A stretch of 5,330 bases of DNA from Candidatus Vogelbacteria bacterium (lineage in GTDB: Bacteria > Patescibacteria > Paceibacteria > UBA9973 > UBA12445), in the NCBI GenBank assembly GCA_016201425.1, contig JACQCW010000080.1, positions 1-5,330 on the forward strand, written 5' to 3'. Of this stretch, positions 1 to 5,330 are shown piece after piece; within the stretch, counting starts at the first letter, position 1, and each line of letters opens with the position of its first letter. Position numbers and translations under genes: made by a program. The notes beneath the pieces were generated by a model, which worked only from the letters and a program-made list of their open reading frames with translations, ran no database searches and was not told where the DNA came from.

Positions 1-586
1 ACGTGACAACGATAGCAGCAAGCCAGCGCCGCCAAATAGGAGAACAAAATAAGGGAATAATTTTTTTCTATCGTAAGAAATTAACGCCATAGCCAATATC
101 AAAACACCGGCCATATACCCAGCGTAGTGACTCATGTCAGCCGGAAAAAATCCCATTGCTCTAAATGTGGAATACGTTCCTGAATAAACATATCCGTTTA
201 CTGTTTGATCATTTGCGGTTGGAATGCCTGCCATTAGGGTTTGATAAGTAGGCCATCTGTGCGGACCGCCTATAACCATATAAATACCATACAAGCCTTG
301 AGCAAGGCCAACCAAGAGATATATTTTTATTGCTTTAATTATCGCTTCAACATTTGTGGCCGTTAACAGTACAGATAAAAATATAATCATGACACTTATA
401 TAAATCCATATTTGCCTCATACCATCCCAGAAACGAGGTGATAACAGCAACGCCAAAATGAATGTTAATTCCAACCAGAGAAATGACCGCAGCTAAAGAG
501 TAAAGAATCAAATATGACCTAGAGGCGAAAAAGATCCCTGCCATTGTGGCAAGCATGAAAACTAATAACAAAAAAATTGCTTCCAT
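1..586 (-). pseudogene. O-antigen ligase/polymerase-like membrane protein, frameshifted, 3' end outside window
   Basis: This is a polytopic inner-membrane protein resembling the O-antigen ligase/polymerase (WaaL/Wzy, PF04932) superfamily, which joins or polymerises lipid-linked glycans on the periplasmic side. The ATG at 584-586 opens a frame whose first ~49 codons are strongly hydrophobic (MEAIFLLLVFML...). That frame then runs into a polar, implausible tail and stops at 347-349. From about 438 down to base 1, a second minus-strand frame is open and continues the protein: about 146 codons with membrane segments (WIYISVMIIFLSVLLTA, IYLLVGLAQGLYGIYMVI). It also holds a loop with the family-like FRAMGFFPADMSHYAGYM and a segment ending LLLSLSR at the edge. 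The second frame opens only at 492, so the shift lies between 492 and about 425, most likely near 440, and is a net +1 (or -2). About 195 codons are visible of roughly 400 expected. There is no strong Shine-Dalgarno sequence. A single-base error in the record could mimic this. The family call is fairly sure; the exact role (ligase versus polymerase) is not. Confidence 0.72.
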
Positions 587-705
587 GTTGGAACGCGCCC
601 TAAATTCATAATTGAAAAAAGTTACTCGCCATGTTTCTAGCTAATTCAATTACGCCGTCTGATGTTGAGATTTCAAATTTTACTCAATTATTTTACTATA
701 ACAAT

Positions 706-2095
706 CTATTCATTTTGAGCAGCTTGTCGCTTTTGTTCATATTGCCGCCCTAACGTATTGAGCAAATCGGCTATTCGGCGCGATGCACCACGGCCTCCGT
801 CCCTTACCACCGATGCCAAATATTCGCTACATTTGTCCGCATGGCGCTGCAATATGTTTACCCCCCCATTCTCAACAATCTCGCGCACAGCAAGCACAAT
901 TTCATTTTCTGTACGAGGCACAGCTACTGCCCCTGTCAGAACAAAGGCATCACTAAACAACCACCCTGGGAATGCAGGGCAAACTGTAGGCTTCCCCATG
1001 ATTAGTCCATCAAGAGTCGCAGTAGACCCCAAAGTAAAGAATGCATCGCAAGCACTCACCAATGGCCGAATATCCTCTTTGGGATCCGCAAAGATTACCC
1101 GTGAATGGTCAACTACTGATGCCCTAGTTTCAGCAACGTCCTCTAAAGGATGTGGCTTTACAATCAACGTCACGCCAGACACTTGAGCAACAGCAGCAAA
1201 AATAGCCCTCTTCATCGCCTGTAACAAAGCAAAAGTTTCAGGTAACGTGCTCTTTGAAATCGGCAAAAAATAGGACGAGGCGAACACTATTAACTGGGCC
1301 CGATTGCACTTGAACTGTTGGAATTCCCAAGGAAGCTGCCAGCAATGAATAAACCCTCGTCCTAGGATCCGCAACATCAATTGACACGATGACTGAAGGG
1401 CGATGAACTGTCAAAATATGTATCGCTACGGCAATGGTATCGGGCAAAAAATGACTTGCATACACATTAAAAACTCTTCGTACCCCGTGCTTTACGCTCG
1501 GCCATAAAAGGCGATCCCCATCTACAAAAATCTGCCTATATTTTTCTTGCCGAGTCAAAATTAAACTTGCTTTTCGAATTGACCTAGCCCACTTGCGTGC
1601 CTCATTGACGGTTTTTTCGCCACGATGGCGGTTAATGGAATGAACTTGATTAGAGTGATCTCCAGTTTTAACCAAATCCGAGGTCAACATCACAGGTATC
1701 AGCCCGTCCTCCGAACGCATTAAATCAATCACAGGTTGCAAAACATCTCGTGCCATATAGGACGTAAAACCAATAAACAAGGCCGTACTACCTACTGGCC
1801 AACGATCGCAATCAATTGTATTGACAGGGGATTTTCTCCAGAATGCGTATTTGATTGGCCTTAAATAAGGCGTTAATATCTGTCTGAGCGTTTTACGTCC
1901 CGCCCCCTCTTCAATTTTTTCGCTAATAAAGTAAAGAGCCAACTCCGCAGCCATGACATCCCAAACAGAGACACCACTTATGCTCAGCAATTCACGCAAA
2001 CTTTTATCATTTTGCGGCCTCTGATCCCCCCATTGCTTTACTAACCTTGATGAGTTGTGCAACGATTTTATAAATACATTTGGTTCCATTGCCAT
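706..2095 (-). pseudogene. GT-B-like glycan biosynthesis protein (capsule/TagF/epimerase-like fold), frameshifted with probable internal deletion
   Basis: Two overlapping minus-strand frames together make one protein. The first (2095 to about 1298, ~266 codons) has an N-terminal helical part (SVWDVMAAELALYFI), then a beta-strand start (TALFIGFTSYMARDVLQPVI) and ends in LLAASLGIPTVQVQSG. The second (about 1296 to the TAG at 706-708, ~196 codons) begins QLIVFASSYF and carries LIVKPHPLED (around 1167-1138), the LGSTATLDGLIMGKP loop and a C-terminal GASRRIADLLNTL helix. KPHP plus GST...GKP is the C-terminal nucleotide-binding pattern of GT-B-like capsule, CDP-glycerol transferase and UDP-GlcNAc 2-epimerase-type proteins. 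The frames must be joined between about 1306 and 1293, a net +1 or -2 shift. In relatives, the 'Q.G' strand is normally followed by a linker (often with a 'GsPr.D'-like motif) before the 'vLfas.y' strand; here they abut, so a block of perhaps 70-80 residues seems lost (my inference). The start is ATG 2093-2095; an ATG at 2087-2089 is also possible. It lies 119 bases upstream of the ligase-like gene and was probably cotranscribed with it. The exact substrate is unknown. Confidence 0.72.
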
Positions 2096-2184
2096 TGATT
2101 GCTAGCTAAAAAAATTTGATCGTCGCATTGTATTTGCCATAGTTTAATCGGCGTACATATTATCACTGACCTTGCCCCGTTAAA

Positions 2185-2640
2185 ACTCATTTCTTAACTG
2201 AGGAATGTGGACCTTGCAGCAGTATTTGATCTATACAATCGCCCAGTTGTGGGTTGGAACATGCAGTCGCTATGCAAACGAGCTTGGTGTCGGCGCGGTA
2301 CGAATGGCGTGATTCGGTGACGGCTTGAGGTGGGGCGCTCCTCGACTCGGATCGTGGCAGCCAGATTGCAGTCACGCTTTCAGCAGGCGCTTATCTGATG
2401 CGGTATGCAAAGCTCCATGAGCCACACATGAAACTGCCGGGATAATGCCTCTGCTGAAGGCAAGTGGGGATCGCTGAATGCAGGCAGGTTGTACAGCATG
2501 CAATTTGAACACAGCGTCAGGCGATGGGGAAATCATTGACTGGCTCAGACACTACAAACACAATAGACGTAACTCGACACTAAATTACGTCAGTTCAATG
2601 CAGGTTGCGAGATATGTTTTATTGAGGCAAGATCAGGACA
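2185..2640 (+). mobile_element. Degenerate IS3-family transposase (OrfB, DDE integrase) remnant
   Basis: Stitched translations across several plus-strand frames recover the C-terminal half of an IS3-type OrfB. THFLTEE (2185-2205) is followed by DLAAVFDLYNRPVVGWNMQ (from 2210), MQTSLVSA (about 2270-2295), DSDRGSQ (2344-2364), DCSHAF (2364-2381), GMQSSMSHT, a stop, and NCRDNASAEG (2402-2461). GSLNAGRLY comes next, then EIIDWLRHYKHNRRNSTLNY (from about 2529) and VSSMQ (to 2603). These match the family's order 'YLAAV.DL.SR.VVGW', 'HSDRGSQY', 'DNA..ES' and 'F..YN..R.HS.LGY.SP..F'. The second catalytic Asp (GAT 2350-2352) and the Glu (GAA 2456-2458) can be placed; the first Asp cannot. At least five frame switches or stops make it non-functional. 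There is no orfA, no recognisable left part of orfB and no convincing terminal inverted repeats or target duplication, so the right boundary is approximate. The patch is more GC-rich than both neighbours, which fits a foreign origin. Confidence 0.85.
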
Positions 2641-2666
2641 ACCTCGGTATTGAGGCATTTTTCAGC

Positions 2667-2695
2667 TTACTCCTCCAACAACAGAATGCTACAAT
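2667..2695 (+). promoter_or_regulatory. Candidate extended -10 promoter for the right-hand operon
   Basis: TG-C-TACAAT at 2687-2695 is an extended -10 with five of six matches to TATAAT. The -35 at a 17-base spacing (TTACTC, 2667-2672) is poor, which an extended -10 can tolerate. It would give a leader of about 115 bases before the cupin ATG at 2818. A rival in the same stretch is TTAACA at 2761-2766 (five of six to TTGACA), which has only weak -10 matches 15-18 bases on. One of them probably drives the plus-strand genes, but this is consensus matching only. Confidence 0.25.
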
Positions 2696-2817
2696 AAACA
2701 ACCCGTAAATATTGCAACATGAGAAGCACTAGCTCCATCATTTAAAATAGCGCCATGTTTTTAACAACTCAAGCTTACGGATTAATTACTAGTGCTACGA
2801 GGGAGAAATAACACAAC

Positions 2818-3264
2818 ATGCCTTATGGTAATTTCAGAAATATTAAAGCAAATAATTTAGATATTAAGTTAGACCCCAGAGGATCTCTTGCCGAAATCCT
2901 TCGAGCAGATGATGAGTTATTTGAAAAATTTGGGCAGGTGTACTTTACAAAGACCCTTCCGCTTCAGATAAGGGGAATTCATAGGCACCGATTGCACGCT
3001 GATATGATCTGTTGCATATCGGGCAAGATAAATCTGTTAACCATTTCTGATGAAGATAGCCCCCCCCACCTTGAGGAAATTATTTTGGATGGGCAATCAC
3101 CGGTTCTTATTAAGATACCTACAATGATCTGGCATGGATGGCAATGTATTAGTGAAGAGCCAGCGCTGGTAGTCTCTATTACAGAAACTCCGTTTAACCC
3201 AGCTTTTCCGGATGCAGAACAGATTGATCCTATACAGAATTTATGGAGTTATCAATGGAAATAA
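2818..3264 (+). CDS. RmlC-like cupin, dTDP-4-dehydrorhamnose 3,5-epimerase-related sugar epimerase/isomerase
   Basis: This 148-residue single-domain cupin probably acts in the cytoplasm on a nucleotide-linked 4-keto-6-deoxysugar. It shows the order seen in short RmlC-related proteins: DPRGSLAEILRADDELFEKF (19-38), GQVYFTKTLP (39-48), the metal/active-site-like strand RGIHRHRLHADM (52-63), CISGKINLL (66-74), and IPTMIWHGWQCISEE (100-114), followed by a Pro-rich end. His55, His57, His60 and His106 are the candidate catalytic or ligand residues. It is shorter than classical RmlC (about 180 residues), and I cannot place that enzyme's catalytic Asp, so true 3,5-epimerase activity is unproven; an isomerase or an inactive cupin is possible. 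ATG 2818 is the first start after an in-frame TAA at 2809-2811. A purine-rich AGGGAG at 2800-2805 lies 12 bases upstream, which is rather far. The end overlaps the aminotransferase start, indicating cotranscription and probably a shared pathway. An eight-C run (3060-3067) lies at codons 81-83. Confidence 0.82.
   Translation: MPYGNFRNIKANNLDIKLDPRGSLAEILRADDELFEKFGQVYFTKTLPLQIRGIHRHRLHADMICCISGKINLLTISDEDSPPHLEEIILDGQSPVLIKIPTMIWHGWQCISEEPALVVSITETPFNPAFPDAEQIDPIQNLWSYQWK
3245..3248 (+). promoter_or_regulatory. Ribosome binding site deciding the aminotransferase start
   Basis: GGAG at 3245-3248 sits six bases before the ATG at 3255, an ideal spacing. It overlaps the earlier in-frame ATG at 3243-3245, which has no comparable site of its own. 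This favours 3255 as the true start. The site lies inside the last codons of the cupin gene, so translation of the two genes is probably coupled. Confidence 0.6.
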
Positions 3265-4403
3265 AAATCCCCTTCCTTCGCCCACTCTTCCCCAATAAAG
3301 ATGAAATTCTTCATCATTTTTCTTCTGTCTTAAACTCAGGAATGCTAACGCTTTCTTCTGAGACAGAAGCCCTAGAGGATAACGTTAAAAAATACTGCAA
3401 TGTAAAATATGCTGTTGCAACGTCAAATGGCTCTCAGGGGCTAATTATGCTCCTATCGACTCTTGAGCCTGGAACGACTGTTATTCTGCCTGCTTATTCA
3501 TTTGGCGCAACATTCCAAGCGGTCTCTTGGAATGCTCATCTCAACTTTTCTTTTGTCGATGTGGATTCATCTGGCTTAATTGATCTCACCTTACTTGAGG
3601 AATCACTAAGTGACATATCTGGCCCCAAGGCAATTTTGGCTGTTCATATGTATGGAAATCCCGCAAAGATTAATGAACTAGAAAAATTATCAAACCGTTA
3701 TAACGCTACATTATTTTTTGATAGCGCACACGGTCTGGGTTCAAGATATTTTGGTAAAACCTTAGGTGCCTCTGGTGACGCAGAGGTATTCTCACTTGGC
3801 ATTACTAAATGCCTTCCAGCTGGAGAGGGAGGGGTTATCACCACTAATAGACAAGATCTATATATTCTTATGATGCAGGCCAGAATACATGGAAAAATCC
3901 CATCAACTAACCTCTGGGAAAGTCCATTGGATTTTGGTTTTGACGGCCTAAATGCTAGGCCCACTGAATTTAATATGGCATTAGCTAACTGTTTATTTCC
4001 CTATCTGGATTCTTGGATTAAAGATAGAAATTTGATCGCTTCGATATACTCTTCAAAGCTAATCTTTAGTCCAATTACGGCTGTTCAATCCGAAAATCTT
4101 TGCTCCTATAAAGACTACGTTATTTCAGTTGGAAAAACACGAGGGGACAAGCTCTCTCTTATGAAGGAGCTGTTATTAAAATATGGCATTCAAACAAAGG
4201 AATACTATTACCCTTCTCTACCAAACCTTTCGATTTTAGAAAGGTACTCTTCAAGAAACAAAAGTCTGCAATCTATATATCCTATCGCTAGTAAATTGGC
4301 TGATACTGCTTGTGCTATTCCTATTTATCCGCTACTTCAAGAAGCCGATATCCAGTATATTGTTGAATCTATAAATACTGCTGGGGATAATATACGCGAT
4401 TAG
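3255..4403 (+). CDS. DegT/DnrJ/EryC1/StrS family PLP-dependent sugar aminotransferase
   Basis: This cytoplasmic fold-type I PLP enzyme of 382 residues (about the usual family length) transfers an amino group, typically from glutamate, to a nucleotide-linked keto-sugar. Seen in the sequence, numbered from the ATG at 3255: IPFLRPLFP near the N-terminus (5-13); the phosphate-binding SNGSQGL (57-63); VILPAYSFGAT (76-86); AVHMYGNP (129-136); and FFDSAHGLGSRYFGKTLG (155-172), in which Asp156 would pair with the PLP ring nitrogen. FSLGITKCLPAGEGGVITT (179-197) supplies the Schiff-base Lys185. NARPTEFNMALA (234-245) and YYYPSLPNLS (317-326) are substrate-pocket elements. Many relatives have 'DAAQ' where this has 'DSAHG', a known variant. 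The start at 3255 is chosen for its Shine-Dalgarno sequence; starting at 3243 would add four residues. The first ten bases overlap the end of the cupin gene, so the two enzymes probably act in sequence on one sugar. Which carbon is aminated cannot be told from sequence alone. Confidence 0.9.
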   Translation: MEIKIPFLRPLFPNKDEILHHFSSVLNSGMLTLSSETEALEDNVKKYCNVKYAVATSNGSQGLIMLLSTLEPGTTVILPAYSFGATFQAVSWNAHLNFSFVDVDSSGLIDLTLLEESLSDISGPKAILAVHMYGNPAKINELEKLSNRYNATLFFDSAHGLGSRYFGKTLGASGDAEVFSLGITKCLPAGEGGVITTNRQDLYILMMQARIHGKIPSTNLWESPLDFGFDGLNARPTEFNMALANCLFPYLDSWIKDRNLIASIYSSKLIFSPITAVQSENLCSYKDYVISVGKTRGDKLSLMKELLLKYGIQTKEYYYPSLPNLSILERYSSRNKSLQSIYPIASKLADTACAIPIYPLLQEADIQYIVESINTAGDNIRD

Positions 4404-4485
4404 TCAGCTACAGCTTCCCATATATTAATAGAATTTTAAGCTTTTCTCGTATGATCATTCAACCCAAGTCAATTCTCCGCAAATA

Positions 4486-5232
4486 ATGGTTAATCAGCCC
4501 GCCGACTTTAAACTAGCACTTTCAGGCAAGAAAATCCTCAGCTTTATCATTACCTACAATGAGGCTGGCGCGATTAAAAAAGTGATTGATGACATTCGTG
4601 AGTTCGCCCCTTATTCTGACATTGTTGTAATCGATGATTGCTCTACTGACAATACCGTTCGTATTGCAAGGGATGCCGGGGTCAAAGTGATTAGCCACCT
4701 TGTCAATTCGCGCACAGCAGGCTATGCCGCAGTCAAAACAGCGATGATTTATGCTTTCCAGAACAATTATGATATTTGCTGCCAATTTGATGGCGATGGT
4801 CAGCACGATGCAGCTTATTTGGCAAAGATTATTGAACCCGTGGCCCGAGGAGATTTTGATATGGTCATTGGATCTAGATTTTTGGGAGAGGCAGGTTACT
4901 CTCCATCTTTTGCTAGGGCGACTGCAATCAAAATATTTTCCCAAATTACCTCCTTAATTATTGGCCAGCGAATTTGTGACATTTCTTCTGGCTTCAAGGC
5001 TAACGGTCATAAAGTCATCCGACTTATTGCACTTTATCCACATCTTATTTCTGATACAAATGAGATGATTATTGTAACAAAGTTTAACGGCGCTACGATT
5101 CTTGAGACTCCGATTAAAATGCGAGCTCGCGAAACCGGAAAGTCTTGGTTCTCCTTAACCAAGTATGTTCTGTATCCTATTAAAACGATGCTTTATATTC
5201 TTGCAGTCATTGTCCGCGGACGAAACGAATAG
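4486..5232 (+). CDS. Glycosyltransferase family 2, DPM1/polyprenyl-phosphate sugar transferase-like
   Basis: This 248-residue GT-A enzyme probably transfers a sugar from a nucleotide donor to a polyprenyl phosphate or glycan intermediate at the inner face of the membrane. Motifs in order: ILSFIITYNEAGAIKKVI (17-34), DIVVIDDCSTDNT (45-57), QFDGDGQHDAAYL (100-112) with the metal-binding Asp102/Asp104, MVIGSRFLG (126-134), DISSGFKANGHKVI (165-178) and RARETGKSWFS (213-223), the 'R..GkS' signature of the DPM1-like branch. The C-terminal YVLYPIKTMLYILAVIV (227-243) may be a membrane-associated helix. The length fits single-domain members without a long membrane tail. The gap from the aminotransferase is 82 bases, and no Shine-Dalgarno sequence is visible before the ATG; the next in-frame ATG is codon 87, which is too late. 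A TATGAT at 4450-4455 could be a -10 element but has no -35. Eleven bases after the stop, a DUF2304-like gene begins, a common partner of such enzymes. The specific sugar is unknown. Confidence 0.88.
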   Translation: MVNQPADFKLALSGKKILSFIITYNEAGAIKKVIDDIREFAPYSDIVVIDDCSTDNTVRIARDAGVKVISHLVNSRTAGYAAVKTAMIYAFQNNYDICCQFDGDGQHDAAYLAKIIEPVARGDFDMVIGSRFLGEAGYSPSFARATAIKIFSQITSLIIGQRICDISSGFKANGHKVIRLIALYPHLISDTNEMIIVTKFNGATILETPIKMRARETGKSWFSLTKYVLYPIKTMLYILAVIVRGRNE

Positions 5233-5234
5233 TT

Positions 5235-5240
5235 GGGAGG
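5235..5240 (+). promoter_or_regulatory. Strong Shine-Dalgarno sequence for a TTG-start gene
   Basis: GGGAGG, immediately after the GT2 stop codon (TAG, 5230-5232), lies four bases before a TTG at 5245-5247. It is the best ribosome binding site in the window and is the reason for accepting the non-ATG start. The short distance implies translation linked to the GT2 gene. Confidence 0.65.
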
Positions 5241-5244
5241 CAAA

Positions 5245-5330
5245 TTGAATTACCGATTAGAGATTATACTTTTCCTCATCGCCTTCAGTATTTCGCTGGC
5301 TTTGTTTTTGGCGCTGCGTCGTGGTGCAGT
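5245..5330 (+). CDS. DUF2304-like small membrane protein, 5' end only
   Basis: Only the first 28 codons are in the window; the frame stays open to base 5330. The translation begins MNYRLEIILFLIAFSISLAL (TTG read as Met) and continues FLALRRGA: a single hydrophobic segment followed by a basic turn. This fits the N-terminus of DUF2304 (PF10066) proteins, short proteins of about 110-120 residues with a few membrane segments, which typically start with a '.y..qi.li...' helix and then a basic stretch. DUF2304 genes often directly follow GT2 polyprenyl-phosphate transferase genes, and this one follows the GT2 stop by 12 bases. Its role is unknown; helping the transferase at the membrane is a reasonable inference. 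With so little sequence, the family call rests mainly on context; the existence of a membrane protein gene is better supported. Confidence 0.6.
   Translation, partial: MNYRLEIILFLIAFSISLALFLALRRGA

Noticed and set aside
609..652. Inverted repeat TAATTGAA / TTCAATTA between the two minus-strand genes
   Set aside because: It is eight AT-rich base pairs with a 28-base loop and no U-tract in the right place; too weak for a terminator.
758..1186. Plus-strand open frame of 142 codons
   Set aside because: It is the complement of the coding frame with KPHP and GST...GKP motifs; its translation is Ser/Thr/Pro-rich shadow sequence.
2159..2164. GATAAT (minus strand) as a -10 for the GT-B-like gene
   Set aside because: It has five of six matches to the consensus but no acceptable -35 at 15-18 bases; not enough to call a promoter.
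2187..2375. Minus-strand open frame of 62 codons
   Set aside because: It is antisense to the transposase remnant, with low-complexity, non-family-like composition and no ribosome binding site.
2478..2708. Open plus-strand frame of 76 codons starting MQAGCTACN
   Set aside because: Its middle (EIIDWLRHYKHNRRNSTLNY) is the C-terminal end of the decayed IS3 transposase; the start and tail are accidental extensions, so it is not a gene.
2096..2817. JUMPstart/ops element expected ahead of polysaccharide operons
   Set aside because: I looked for GGCGGTAG and its complement in the divergent intergenic region and found neither.
2818..4403. Assignment of the pair as FdtA/FdtB (dTDP-Fuc3NAc synthesis)
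   Set aside because: The cupin reads RGIHRHRLHAD rather than the FdtA-like 'RGgHAHk..hQ' pattern and better resembles short RmlC-related proteins, so specific symbols are not justified.
4450..4455. TATGAT as a -10 element ahead of the GT2 gene
   Set aside because: There is no -35 or extended -10 partner; the gene can be served by transcription from upstream.
3698..4957. Antisense or out-of-frame open frames at 3698-3964 (-), 4522-4944 (-) and 4751-4957 (+)
   Set aside because: They lie within the aminotransferase and GT2 genes, which have full family motifs; the shadows show none.

Overview
The window is a piece of a surface-polysaccharide (O-antigen, capsule or exopolysaccharide) gene cluster, most likely from a Gram-negative proteobacterium. 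The evidence is the gene content: an O-antigen ligase/polymerase-like membrane protein, a GT-B-type glycan enzyme, a nucleotide-sugar cupin, a sugar aminotransferase, a GT2 glycosyltransferase and the start of a DUF2304-like membrane protein. The DNA is AT-rich, as is usual for such clusters, except for a visibly more GC-rich patch around 2200-2500. I cannot name the genus.

Layout: the window has two divergent arms separated by a dead insertion sequence. The left arm (about 1-2095) is on the minus strand and reads leftwards: first a GT-B-like gene (2095 to 706), then the O-antigen ligase-like gene (586 and out of the window at base 1). Both are broken. Each is open in two different frames, and each needs a switch in the same direction (skip one base) to restore a family-like protein. 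The GT-B gene also appears to have lost a block of its middle. The centre (about 2185-2640) holds the badly decayed 3' half of an IS3-family transposase on the plus strand, with at least five frame changes or stops. A leader of about 180 bases (2640-2817) with weak promoter candidates follows.

The right arm (2818-5330) is on the plus strand and looks intact: an RmlC-like cupin (2818-3264), a DegT/DnrJ/EryC1/StrS aminotransferase whose start overlaps it (3255-4403), a DPM1-like GT2 glycosyltransferase (4486-5232), and a DUF2304-like small membrane protein beginning at a TTG (5245) and cut by the window edge. The first two probably act in turn on a nucleotide-linked keto-deoxysugar to set its stereochemistry or ring position and add an amino group. 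The GT2 enzyme with its membrane partner probably transfers a sugar to a lipid carrier or growing glycan at the inner membrane.

Interpretation: the locus looks like a glycan cluster in turnover, with an older arm decaying next to an insertion-sequence scar and a functional arm beside it. I see no RNA genes, CRISPR array, origin or convincing terminator, and no clear sign of a wholly new system.
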